A DNA stretch of 64,000 nt from Actinomycetota bacterium (GTDB lineage Bacteria; Actinomycetota; Actinomycetes; Propionibacteriales; Propionibacteriaceae): assembly GCA_020161755.1 (NCBI GenBank), contig JAIUOS010000007.1, positions 97,108 to 161,107 of the forward strand, given 5' to 3'. Positions 45,572 through 53,579 of the stretch are shown here, one piece after another. The notes beneath the pieces were generated by a model that saw nothing but the letters and a program-made list of their open reading frames with translations, ran no database searches and was not told the origin of the DNA. Each line of letters begins with the position of its first letter. The first letter of the stretch is position 1. The translations under genes and the position numbers were made by a program.

Positions 45572-47114
45572 TGGTCACCTCCCGTACGTCCGGGGGCACG
45601 ACCGGCCACGGTGAGGCCTCCAACGGCTCGCCCGCGCGTCGCGGCAGCGTCAGCCGGAACTGGGCGCCCAGGCCGGGACGCCCCCACGCGTTCAGCCAGC
45701 CGCCGTGCAGCCGGGCGTCCTCCAGCGAGATCGACAGCCCCAGGCCGGTGCCGCCCACCCGGCGCCCCCGGGACGGGTCGGCGCGCCAGAACCGGTTGAA
45801 CACCTGGCCGGCCTCGGCGGCCGAGAACCCGACGCCGTGGTCGCGCACCGCGATGGCGACCGCACGGTCGTCGCCGCGCACGTAGACGGTGATCGGACGG
45901 CCCTCCCCGTGCTCGATGGCGTTCGTGATCAGGTTGCGCAGGATGCGCCGGATCCGCCGGGTGTCGATTTCGGCGACGCAGCGGCCGTCGGCGTCCAGCT
46001 TCATCACGCTGCCGGTGCCCTCGGCGAGCCGTTGCAGGGCGTCCAGCTCCTCCCCCGCCAGCGCCACCAGGTCGATGTCGTCGAGCGCGAGCTCGGCGGC
46101 GCCGGCGTCGAAGCGGGAGATCTCCAGCAGGTCGGTCAGCAGTTCCTCGAAGCGGTCCAGCTCGGCCGACAGCAGTTCGCTGGAACGTCCGGACACCGGG
46201 TCGAACGCGGCTCGGTGCGCGTGCAGCACCTCGGCGGCCATGCGGATCGTCGTGAGCGGCGTCCGCAGTTCGTGGGAGACGTCGGAGACGAACCGCTGCT
46301 GCACCAGCGATAGGTTCTGGAGCTGGGTGATCTTCTTGTCCAGCTCCTCGGCCATGTGGTTCATCGAGCGGGCCAGCCCGGCGAGGTCCTCGGTGCCGAC
46401 GACGGCCATCCGGTCCTCCAGGTGGCCGGCGGCCAGGCTCTCGGCGGCCAGGCGGGCCGCGCGCACCGGACGCAGCACCTGCAGCGAGATCAGGTAGACG
46501 GTCAGCGTCAGCCCGGCCAGCAGGAACAGCCCGGTGGCCAGCGCCGCCTGCTGCACCACCGCGAGGGTCTGCTGCTCACGCGCGGTCGAGAACAGGAAGA
46601 ACACCGGGTACGGCGCCTGACCGGGCGCGGTCAGCGTGGTCGCGACCACCAGCCCCGGTTCGTCCGGTCGGGAGTCGTTGAACCGGATCATCGTGGGCGT
46701 GCTCCACAGCCCGCCCTCGCCGACCGCCTGCCGGATCCGGTCGGGGATGCTGTCGGCGGCGAGCCCGGCGGTACCGATCTGCGAGATCGGGGTCTCGACC
46801 ACGACGAAGTACTGGTTGCCCACCTGGCCGCGGTTGGCGGCGTCCCTGGCCAGCCGGTTGATGCGCTCGCTCACCGACGTCGTGCGCAGGTCGGTCGTCG
46901 ACAGGTCGCGCTGCATGCTCGCCACCACCGCCGAGACCTCGGCGACGCTGGTCTGGGTCTTGCCGTTCATGATGCCGCGGCTGGACTGGTCCATCAGGAA
47001 CCACCCGGTCGCCACCAGGATCACCATCGCGGCGGCCAGTGTGCTGAGAACCACCCGGAACGGCAGCGATCGGGCCCAGAGCCGGAACGGGGCGAAGCGG
47101 GCGAGGCCTCTCAT
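45555..47114 (-). CDS. mtrB: Sensor histidine kinase MtrB
   Basis: A 519-residue membrane kinase partner of MtrA. Two membrane helices (about 18-42 and 185-210) flank an extracytoplasmic sensor region; then a HAMP linker (RPVRAARLAAESLAAGHLEDR), the phospho-His box VSDVSHELRTPLT near residue 275 and the ATPase N box LITNAIEHGEG, D box VRDHGVGF and G2 box GTGLGLSIS. It overlaps mtrA (ATGA) and lpqB, forming one operon that coordinates cell-wall synthesis and division. Confidence 0.97.
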   Translation of the reverse strand: MRGLARFAPFRLWARSLPFRVVLSTLAAAMVILVATGWFLMDQSSRGIMNGKTQTSVAEVSAVVASMQRDLSTTDLRTTSVSERINRLARDAANRGQVGNQYFVVVETPISQIGTAGLAADSIPDRIRQAVGEGGLWSTPTMIRFNDSRPDEPGLVVATTLTAPGQAPYPVFFLFSTAREQQTLAVVQQAALATGLFLLAGLTLTVYLISLQVLRPVRAARLAAESLAAGHLEDRMAVVGTEDLAGLARSMNHMAEELDKKITQLQNLSLVQQRFVSDVSHELRTPLTTIRMAAEVLHAHRAAFDPVSGRSSELLSAELDRFEELLTDLLEISRFDAGAAELALDDIDLVALAGEELDALQRLAEGTGSVMKLDADGRCVAEIDTRRIRRILRNLITNAIEHGEGRPITVYVRGDDRAVAIAVRDHGVGFSAAEAGQVFNRFWRADPSRGRRVGGTGLGLSISLEDARLHGGWLNAWGRPGLGAQFRLTLPRRAGEPLEASPWPVVPPDVREVTSVPLR

Positions 47115-47827
47115 CAGGCCGACTTGGGCTCCCCGGCCCGGTAGCCGACGCCGCGGACGGTGACGATGATCTCGGGCCGCTCGGGGTCCTTCTCGATCTT
47201 GGAGCGGAGCCGCTGCACGTGGACGTTGACCAAGCGGGTGTCGCTGGCGTGGCGGTAGCCCCAGACCTCCTCGAGCAGCACCTCGCGGGTGAACGCCTGG
47301 CGCGGACGGCGCGCGAGCGCCAGCAGCAGGTCGAACTCCAGCGGAGTGAGGATGATCTCGGAGTCGCCGCGCCGGACGGTGTGCTCGTTCACCCGGATCG
47401 ACAGGTCGCCGATCCGCAGGCTGTCGACGTCGGCGTCCGGGGTGACGTGGCGGCGCAACCGGGTCTTGATGCGGGCGATCAGCTCCTGGGTCTTGAACGG
47501 CTTGGCCACGTAGTCGTCCGCGCCGGCCGACAGCCCGTCCACCACGTCGATGGTGTCGCTCTTCGCGGTGAGCATCACGATCGGCACCCCGGACTCGGCC
47601 CGGATGTCGCGGCAGACGTCCACGCCGTCGCGTCCGGGCAGCATCAGGTCGAGCAGCACGAGGTCGGGACGGTAGTCACGGAACGCGTCGAGGGCGGCGC
47701 CCCCGGTATGGCACAGGCGGGCGTCGAAGCCTTCCGAGCCGAGCACGATGTGCAGCATCTCGGCCAGTGCCTCGTCGTCGTCGACGACCAGGATCCGCGG
47801 CGTGGAACTCCGTGGAGCCTCGGACAC
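47114..47827 (-). CDS. mtrA: Response regulator MtrA
   Basis: A 237-residue OmpR/PhoB-type regulator with receiver VVDDDEALAEML at the N-terminus, phospho-accepting Asp in LVLLDLMLPGRDG (near residue 57), MLTAKS and YVAKPF, then a winged-helix domain ending TVRGVGYRAGEP. It starts at GTG 47827 behind a GGGGAGAGG motif. MtrA is a global regulator of cell-wall and replication genes in actinobacteria and, in Streptomyces, also affects nitrogen genes with GTAAC sites. Confidence 0.97.
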   Translation of the reverse strand: MSEAPRSSTPRILVVDDDEALAEMLHIVLGSEGFDARLCHTGGAALDAFRDYRPDLVLLDLMLPGRDGVDVCRDIRAESGVPIVMLTAKSDTIDVVDGLSAGADDYVAKPFKTQELIARIKTRLRRHVTPDADVDSLRIGDLSIRVNEHTVRRGDSEIILTPLEFDLLLALARRPRQAFTREVLLEEVWGYRHASDTRLVNVHVQRLRSKIEKDPERPEIIVTVRGVGYRAGEPKSA

Positions 47828-47885
47828 CCTCTCCCCCTCTTCGAGCCGGTGCTTCGATACTAGTCCGCCCGGCCGGGCGGCACGT

Positions 47886-48443
47886 TCAGTTGGCCTCGGT
47901 GACCGAGGTCCAGGTGGACAGCAGGCCCAACTCGCCGCCCTGGCGCCGCAACACCCGCCGCCACAGCCCCTCGGGCTCGCGGTCGAAGATGTCGTCGGGC
48001 AGGGCCGGCACCACGTGCCACATGTCGAACTCGAGTTCGCGTTCGAGCTGCCCGGCGTCCCAGCCGGCGTAGCCGGCGAAGATCCGCAGCCGGCGGTAGG
48101 TCCCCTCGGCGATCTCGACCGGCGTGTCCAGGTTCAGCAGGCCGACCCGCCCGAACACCGGACGCCAGCCCGGCGGTTCCTCGGTCTCCGACCACGGCTC
48201 GGCCAGGCACACCGCGCCCTGCTGCGACACCGGGCCGCCGTCGAACAGCGCCTGCGGCTCACTGACCAGCCGCGACCAGGCCGGCAGGGCTCCGGACAGT
48301 TCGATGTCGGTGATCCGGTTGAGCACCACCCCCAGGGTCCCGGAATCGTCGGCATCCAGGAGAAGCACCACTGTGCCGTCGAAGACGCCGTCGGTGATCG
48401 AGATCCCCGCGACCAGCAGGTCGCCCACCCGGTACGTCTGCAT
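47886..48443 (-). CDS. YqgE/AlgH family protein
   Basis: A 185-residue protein of the YqgE/AlgH (DUF179) family. It starts MQTYRVGDLLVAGISITDGV, followed by VVLLLDADDSGTLGVVLNR, FDGGPVSQQGAVCLAEP and RIFAGYAGWDAGQLERELEF, all characteristic. Biochemical role unresolved. The ATG at 48443 has a strong GGGAGG box. The coding start lies within the 3' end of the upstream kinase frame, which overruns it by 185 bases. Confidence 0.93.
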   Translation of the reverse strand: MQTYRVGDLLVAGISITDGVFDGTVVLLLDADDSGTLGVVLNRITDIELSGALPAWSRLVSEPQALFDGGPVSQQGAVCLAEPWSETEEPPGWRPVFGRVGLLNLDTPVEIAEGTYRRLRIFAGYAGWDAGQLERELEFDMWHVVPALPDDIFDREPEGLWRRVLRRQGGELGLLSTWTSVTEAN

Positions 48444-49290
48444 CACACCTCCCGGTGCACAGTCTGGCACCCGGGACGACGAACCCGGCGGGCATCCGGT
48501 CGCGGGTGCGTCGCGGACGCAGCGGGACCACGTTGTCGGGCACCTCCTCGCTGGGCACGACCGGCGTGCTGAGCGGGAGGGTGGCGACGAAGGTCGACCC
48601 CGCGCCGACCTCGCTGCGCACCGTGACCTGGCCGCCCTGCAGTTCGGCCAGGCGTCGGGTCAGGGCCAGGCCGAGACCAGTGCCGGCGTGCCCGCGGGCT
48701 TCCGGGGAGTCGATCTGCTCGAAGGGCTCGAAGACCTTCTCGAGGTGCTCGTCGGCGATGCCGATGCCGGTGTCCCAGACCTCCAGCGCCAGCTGGCCGG
48801 CGTCGGCGTGGGCGCGCACCCCGATCCGTCCGCCGGCCGGGGTGAACTTGACCGCGTTGGAGAGCAGGTTGAGCAGCATCTGGCGGGCCCGCAGCGGATC
48901 GGCCCGGACGAAGGGCGCGTCGACCAGGTCGACCTCGACGGTGAGGTCCTGGGCGGCCGCCTGCTCCCGGACCATGGCCACCGACTCCTCGACCAGGGCC
49001 GCAACGTCGACGTCGATGATGTCGGCGGAGAGTTTGTCGGCCTCGGCCTTGGCCAGGTCGAGGATGTCGCCGACCAGGGCGAGCAGGTGGCGTCCGCTGG
49101 TCTCGATCTGGGCGACGTACTGCGCCTGCTTGTCGGTGAGGGGGCCGTGGAGCTGGCGGGACAGGATCGTCGAGAGCCCGATGACGGCGTTGAGTGGAGT
49201 GCGGAGCTCGTGGCTGAGGTCAGCGAGTCGCGTCGTGACCGAGCGCTCCCGGGGAGCCGGCTCGGTCAGCACAGAAGTGATGGCGGTCAC
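48259..49290 (-). CDS. Soluble sensor histidine kinase with aberrant C-terminal tail
   Basis: A 343-residue cytoplasmic kinase (GTG at 49290; longer N-terminal frames exist but look non-coding). The phospho-His box SHELRTPLNAVIG is near residue 25, so there is no sensor or membrane domain. The ATPase has N box LLNLLSNAVKFTPAGG, D box VWDTGIGIADEH, F box FEPFEQID and G2 box GTGLGLALTRRLAELQGG. After VPLRPRR the sequence becomes Arg/Gly-rich and runs out of frame through the first 185 bases of yqgE. In another frame a TGA overlaps the yqgE ATG (TGATG), so a frameshift near the end is suspected. Confidence 0.86.
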   Translation of the reverse strand: MTAITSVLTEPAPRERSVTTRLADLSHELRTPLNAVIGLSTILSRQLHGPLTDKQAQYVAQIETSGRHLLALVGDILDLAKAEADKLSADIIDVDVAALVEESVAMVREQAAAQDLTVEVDLVDAPFVRADPLRARQMLLNLLSNAVKFTPAGGRIGVRAHADAGQLALEVWDTGIGIADEHLEKVFEPFEQIDSPEARGHAGTGLGLALTRRLAELQGGQVTVRSEVGAGSTFVATLPLSTPVVPSEEVPDNVVPLRPRRTRDRMPAGFVVPGARLCTGRCDADVPGGRPAGRGDLDHRRRLRRHSGASPGCRRFRDPGGGAQPDHRHRTVRSPAGLVAAGQ

Positions 49291-49701
49291 TTTGCTGGTG
49301 CCTTTCGTGCATTCACTACGTGGATCAGTTCGAAGGTCAACCGCCGGCCCCGACATCGGGAACCGATGGCCCATCTCGTGCCCCCACCTGGCCGGTGGCG
49401 ACACCGAAAGAATAGCCCAATTGGACGGCGCGCGCCTAATTCTTGCGAAAAGACACGACCGATTTCTGGAGGCCTTTCCGAGCCTCTCTGAGCGGCATCA
49501 CCCCTTGTCACCCGGCTGGGTAGTCACCCGGAAGGGAACATTTGTCACCCATTGGAGTTACCGGGTTGATTGAAATGGCACGCATTGTGAAATGCGCATT
49601 CTGTCACCCATTCGGGAACGTTGTTCGACCCCGGGGCGACCCCCGGACGCACGAGTGCCCCGCTCCGTCGGGAGCGGGGCACGGGGCACGGACCGGGTTG
49701 A
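49291..49701. other. 411-bp intergenic region, lower GC, with repeats
   Basis: No convincing coding frame. It holds four GTCACCC strings (starting 49507, 49523, 49544, 49603), an inverted repeat CGCATT-gtga-AATGCG at 49581-49596 running into the palindrome AATGCGCATT, and a possible -10 (TATTCT on the minus strand, 49409-49414) for the kinase. The terminator for the HTH-receiver gene is at its right end. Confidence 0.6.
49655..49682 (-). terminator. Terminator of the HTH-receiver gene
   Basis: Perfect 12-bp stem GTGCCCCGCTCC / GGAGCGGGGCAC with GTCG loop, 20 bases beyond the stop codon at 49702. Confidence 0.82.
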
Positions 49702-50256
49702 CTAGGGGCGGAGGTTCTCCTGCATGGCCGTGGTGAGGTCGGAGAGCTCCAGCGGCTTGGCGAGGACGGCGTTGCCCAGCGCGGCCGCGCGCGCAAGCAC
49801 GTCCGGGCTCTGCGAGGAGGTGACGAAGACCACGCGCAGCGTGTCGAGCCCCTCGATGGCCGGCAGTCGCCGGGCGACCTCGAGGCCGTCGATGCCGGGC
49901 ATCATCACGTCGAGGAAGAGCAGCTGGGGTTGCAGGGCGCCCAGCTTCACCAGGCCCTCCCAGCCGCCGAGGGCAGACTCCACGGTCACCGCCGCGTCCA
50001 CGTCCACCGCGGCGGCGCGCACCAGCTCGGCGGTCACCGGGTCGTCGTCGATGACCAGGACCATCAGCTCCTGCACGATCCGCAACGAGGACGCGAGGTC
50101 CTCCAGCACCTTCCGGTGGCCCGGCTTGGGCTCACTGCGTCCGCGTTCCCAGGAGTTCACCGTGGGGAACGAGACGCCCAGGCGCCGCGCGAGACCCTCC
50201 TGGGTGTCGCCATTGGTGGCGCGGATCCGGGAGACCAGCTCGGAGGTGGACAGCAT
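49702..50256 (-). CDS. Orphan response regulator with N-terminal XRE-type HTH and C-terminal receiver
   Basis: A 184-residue protein with reversed architecture: a Cro/C1-type helix-turn-helix at residues 5-57 (GDTQEGLARRLGVSFPTVNS then WERGRSEPKPG), followed by a receiver domain with acidic pocket VLVIDDDP (Asp70-72), phospho-accepting Asp116 in LFLDVMMPGIDG, Thr146 in VTSS and Lys167 in LAKPLE. All receiver residues are intact, so phosphorylation is likely. The ATG at 50256 directly begins the HTH; a TATAAAG-type element lies just upstream. It is downstream of the polysaccharide genes and probably regulates this locus (inference). Confidence 0.88.
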   Translation of the reverse strand: MLSTSELVSRIRATNGDTQEGLARRLGVSFPTVNSWERGRSEPKPGHRKVLEDLASSLRIVQELMVLVIDDDPVTAELVRAAAVDVDAAVTVESALGGWEGLVKLGALQPQLLFLDVMMPGIDGLEVARRLPAIEGLDTLRVVFVTSSQSPDVLARAAALGNAVLAKPLELSDLTTAMQENLRP

Positions 50257-50260
50257 CCGG

Positions 50261-50280
50261 GCATAGTACAGCGCTTTATG
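50261..50280 (-). promoter_or_regulatory. Weak copy (site A) of the locus-specific AT-rich element
   Basis: On the minus strand the sequence is CATAAAGCGCTGTACTATGC, 13 of 20 positions identical to the sites at 52313 and 59869. It lies 4 bases upstream of the HTH-receiver start codon, suggesting autoregulation if the protein binds it. Confidence 0.45.
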
Positions 50281-50341
50281 AACCTCGTTCGGGGCGGACG
50301 CGCCGCGCACGGGCGGGCGCCCCAGGACGACACTCGCCACG

Positions 50342-51535
50342 TCAGACAGCCACCGGGGGGCGGGCGTCGCCGAGCAGGCTGCGCCCGTCGCCGCGGACGA
50401 GCCGGCCGGCGTGCACCAGGTACCAGTCGGCCACCTCGTCGATGGTCAACCCGGCGGAGGCAGCGTAGTTGTGCCGGGCGATCCGGGCGCGCTCCTCCTC
50501 GTCGTCCAGCACGGACGCGATCGCGCGCGCCAGGTCGTCCACGTCGTCGGGCTCGAAGAACACCCCGGTGTACCCCTCGGCCTCGATCAGGCCCTCCAGG
50601 TCACCGATGCGCGGCAGGACCGGCGGGCACCCGTACGACCCGGCCTGGTGCAGGACGCCGGAGCTGCCGGTGGTGGCGGTGTAGGGGAACACGGTCACGG
50701 CGGCGTCGCGGAACGTCGGTTCGACCTCCCACTCCGCCACGTAACCGGTGAACAGCACGTCCGGGCCACCGAGACGGTCCTCGACACCGGCGAGGTAGCC
50801 GGGGGTGTTCGGGCTGTCGGTGCCGGCGATGACCACCCGGACATCGTCGCGCCCGAGGCTGCGGACGGCCTCGATCAGGCCCTCGACCTTCTTGTACGTG
50901 CCGAACTTGCCGAACGTCATCACGGTCGGGGGGGACGGCGGCGCCTGCGGCGGGGCGGGCACCTCGAACGCGCCGTGCGGCGTCAGCGCCACGTTCTTCG
51001 CGCGGTACTTCGCCCGCAGGATCTCGACGTAGTTCGGCATGGTGGTGGTGACGAGGTTCGAGCGCAGCACCATCCAGGTGATCGAGGTGCCGATCGCACG
51101 CAGGACCGGTTCGACCAGCCGCGAGCTGCCGAAGCCGGCCGCGCCGAGGTCGACGGTCTCGACGATGTTGTGCATCAGGGTGATCACCGGGACGCCGGCC
51201 AGCCGGGCGGCCAGCGGTGACGCGAGCCCGACGGCCGCGCCGACCTTGGACGAGCCGAAGCTGGTGAAGTGCGCGTTGAACAGCACCACGTCGGCGCCCG
51301 CGCTCCTGACCGCGCGCGCGATCCGCACCGGGTTGGACAACGCGTCGAAGCGCCAGGCCCGGCGCAGTTCCACCCCGGGGATCGCCGGGTAGTCGTGGTC
51401 GGCGTCCTCGACGAGCGCGACGACGCGGACGCCGTCCTTGCGGCCGAGCGCGGACAGCAGGTGCAGGCCGTACTCGGCCAACGTGGTGGAACTCGGGGTG
51501 AGGGCGGTGACCACCGCGATCGTGAACTCAGGCAT
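50342..51535 (-). CDS. Glycosyltransferase, GT4-like (GT-B fold)
   Basis: A 397-residue cytoplasmic or membrane-peripheral glycosyltransferase of the GT-B/GT4 type. N-terminal Rossmann half (ITVVTALTPSSTTLAEYGLH-like start, VVALVEDADHDYPAIPGVEL), donor-binding half with TPHGAFEVP, TFGKFGTYKKVEGLIEAV, GTDSPNTPGYLAGV and the EX7E region SSGVLHQAGSYGCPPVLP. It starts at 51535, overlapping the GT2 gene by 8 bases. Likely adds a sugar to a lipid-linked polysaccharide precursor exported by the flippase in this cluster (inference). Confidence 0.9.
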   Translation of the reverse strand: MPEFTIAVVTALTPSSTTLAEYGLHLLSALGRKDGVRVVALVEDADHDYPAIPGVELRRAWRFDALSNPVRIARAVRSAGADVVLFNAHFTSFGSSKVGAAVGLASPLAARLAGVPVITLMHNIVETVDLGAAGFGSSRLVEPVLRAIGTSITWMVLRSNLVTTTMPNYVEILRAKYRAKNVALTPHGAFEVPAPPQAPPSPPTVMTFGKFGTYKKVEGLIEAVRSLGRDDVRVVIAGTDSPNTPGYLAGVEDRLGGPDVLFTGYVAEWEVEPTFRDAAVTVFPYTATTGSSGVLHQAGSYGCPPVLPRIGDLEGLIEAEGYTGVFFEPDDVDDLARAIASVLDDEEERARIARHNYAASAGLTIDEVADWYLVHAGRLVRGDGRSLLGDARPPVAV

Positions 51536-52295
51536 CGCGGTAGACCCCCCGCAGGCTGTTGGCGCGGATACGGACGATCGAGGTCAGGAAGCGCACGGCC
51601 TCCTTGGCCGGGTCCACCTTCGACCCGGGGGCGTCGAACCAGGCCACCGGCACCTCGGCCACGCGGTAGCCGAACCGCCGGGCAAGGTAGAGCAGCTCGA
51701 GGTCGAAGGAGAAGCCCTCGACGGTCTGGGCGGCGGAGATGCGCTGTGCCGCCTCGGCAGTGAACAGCTTGAAGCCGCACTGGGTGTCGCGCACACCGAC
51801 GCCGAGCCCGAGCCGGACGATCCAGCGCAGTCCCGCGGTCATGCTGCTGCGCAGGAAGCTGCGGTTGTTCACGCTCGCCCCCTCCGCGGCGCGGGACGCG
51901 ATCACCAGGTCGGCGCCGGCGTCCATCGCTGCCATCAGGCGATCGAGTTCGTGGGCGGGAGTGGCGTTGTCGGCGTCGGAGAACAGCACCCTGCGTCCGC
52001 GGGCGGCCTGGAACCCGCGTCGCACGGCGGCACCCTTGCCGGCGTTGGCGGGCGCCTCCAGGACGCGGACGTTGGCGTGCTCGAGCAGCGCGATCAGGTC
52101 GCGGGTGGCGTCGGTGGAGCCGTCGTCGGAGACGATCAGCTCCCAGGCGAGGTCGGTGCCGGCCAGGTGGGCGGCGAAGGCACCGATGGTCGGCACGATG
52201 CGGTCGGTCTCGTTGTAGGCCGGGATCACGACACTGAGGTCGAGCGGACGCACCTCCGAACGGTCACGCCAGGTGGCGTACGTCGCGTAGTCCAT
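51528..52295 (-). CDS. Glycosyltransferase family 2 (polyprenyl/dolichyl-phosphate sugar synthase-like)
   Basis: A 255-residue GT-A enzyme resembling dolichyl-phosphate glucosyl/mannosyltransferases. Motifs: LSVVIPAYNETDRI near residue 22, IVSDDGSTDAT, NAGKGAAVRRGFQAARG, the DxD-like LFSDADNATP and the late FSFDLELLYLARRFGY with VPVAWFD. No C-terminal membrane helices, so it is the short form. An AGGAG box precedes the ATG at 52295. The strong AT-rich element lies 18 bases upstream of the start, suggesting a promoter for this gene, the GT4 gene and possibly the HTH-receiver gene. Confidence 0.93.
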   Translation of the reverse strand: MDYATYATWRDRSEVRPLDLSVVIPAYNETDRIVPTIGAFAAHLAGTDLAWELIVSDDGSTDATRDLIALLEHANVRVLEAPANAGKGAAVRRGFQAARGRRVLFSDADNATPAHELDRLMAAMDAGADLVIASRAAEGASVNNRSFLRSSMTAGLRWIVRLGLGVGVRDTQCGFKLFTAEAAQRISAAQTVEGFSFDLELLYLARRFGYRVAEVPVAWFDAPGSKVDPAKEAVRFLTSIVRIRANSLRGVYRDA

Positions 52296-52312
52296 GGAGC
52301 TCCTTTCGACCC

Positions 52313-52334
52313 GCACTTTATAGGACTTTATAGC
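52313..52334 (-). promoter_or_regulatory. Locus-specific AT-rich element (site B): tandem ACTTTATAG repeats
   Basis: Two abutting 10-bp repeats ACTTTATAGG and ACTTTATAGC (plus-strand reading, 52315-52334). 20 of 22 bases match the element at 59869-59890. In a genome of roughly 72% GC this is strikingly AT-rich and sits in the promoter position of the GT2-GT4 genes. It may be a regulator binding site, a special -10 region, or both. Confidence 0.75.
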
Positions 52335-52340
52335 TATTCG

Positions 52341-53579
52341 TCAATCGCGTCGTGCACCGCGCAGGTGCGCGACCAGGACCGCGAGCGCCGTGGCCCCCAT
52401 CACTGCGACCTGGAGCCAGGCCAACGACTGGGGGGTCGACCCCCACACCGCCAGCACGGCGGTCTGCGCCACCGCGCCGCAGGCCAGCACGACCGCCGCC
52501 GCGATCCGCCGGCGGGCGACTTCCACGGAGGCCAGCAGGTTGGCCAGGGCGAACAGCGCGGTGGCCAGCGCATACGGCACGAGCAGGGGCTCCGCACCGG
52601 CGTAGCCCGCGCCGAAGGCGACCGCGACCAGCAGGTGCCCGCCGAGGGCGACGCCGAGGGTGCCCGCCACACCGATCGCCACGGTGAGTCCCACCCCGCC
52701 CAGGATCGCGCGCCGGCGCTCCCCCGCGCCGATCCCGTCCCTCGCCACGACCGGGAACACCGAGCTCACCACCGACGACGACAGGAACACGAGCGCACGG
52801 CCCACCAGGGCGGCGGCGGCGTAGACGCCCGCGGTGGCGGGGTCGAACCGGGCCTTCGAGATCACCAGGTCGGCGGTGTTGACGACCGTCTGCCCGACCA
52901 GCAGCACGGTGGCGCCGGCCACGGCCGCCCGCAGGCCGAGGCTCGCCACGTCGACGGTGGCCACAGCCCCGGCGAGCGGACGCACCCGGGCGACGGCCGC
53001 CGAGGCCACGAACGACACCGCGACGCCGATGGCCGCGCCCATCACGCCGAACCCGGCGGCGACCAGGGCGACGGTGACGCCCACCCGGGCGGCGGCCTCG
53101 ACACCGTAGGACAGCGCGAGCCGGGGGAAGCGGAGCTCGCCCTGGAGTACGCCGCGGTGCACGGCCTGGACGAAGTAGACCGGCAGGCCGAGACCGAGCA
53201 CCACGAAGATCCAGGGCGTGGACGCGTTCAGCTCGGCGGCCAGCAGCCACGCGCCGCCACCCAGCCCCGCCAGCGTCACCGCGCCGACGACCAGTGCGCC
53301 GCGGACCAGGATCCGGCGGACCGCGTCGCGGGACTCCGGTGCCGACGCGGTCGCCCGGGAGGCCACGAGCTGCAGCGTGGCGGCGACCAGGGAGCCGACC
53401 AGGACGACGTTGACCACGAGGCTGACGTCGCCGAACTGCGCGGGCGGCAGCCACCGCGCGAGGACGACGTTCAGCAGGTAGTTCGCCGCGCTGACCGCCA
53501 GCGCGGTGGTGGACAGCATCGCGCTGTTGGCCAGCAGCGACCCGCGGCGCACCGGCCGCTGCGCCTCGACGGCGGTCAT
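52341..53579 (-). CDS. Oligosaccharide flippase, Wzx/MATE-like
   Basis: A 412-residue polytopic protein with about twelve helices, of the polysaccharide-export (MviN/MATE/Wzx) superfamily that flips lipid-linked oligosaccharides. It begins NSAMLSTTALAVSAANYLLN with VVLARWLPPAQFGDVSLVVN, a hallmark of Wzx-type N-termini; helices such as FVVLGLGLPVYFVQAVHRGV and VALVAAGFGVMGAAIGVAVS follow. The ATG at 53579 overlaps the stop of the pyruvyl transferase gene (ATGA). A longer open frame to 53882 runs inside that gene and is rejected. Confidence 0.9.
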   Translation of the reverse strand: MTAVEAQRPVRRGSLLANSAMLSTTALAVSAANYLLNVVLARWLPPAQFGDVSLVVNVVLVGSLVAATLQLVASRATASAPESRDAVRRILVRGALVVGAVTLAGLGGGAWLLAAELNASTPWIFVVLGLGLPVYFVQAVHRGVLQGELRFPRLALSYGVEAAARVGVTVALVAAGFGVMGAAIGVAVSFVASAAVARVRPLAGAVATVDVASLGLRAAVAGATVLLVGQTVVNTADLVISKARFDPATAGVYAAAALVGRALVFLSSSVVSSVFPVVARDGIGAGERRRAILGGVGLTVAIGVAGTLGVALGGHLLVAVAFGAGYAGAEPLLVPYALATALFALANLLASVEVARRRIAAAVVLACGAVAQTAVLAVWGSTPQSLAWLQVAVMGATALAVLVAHLRGARRD

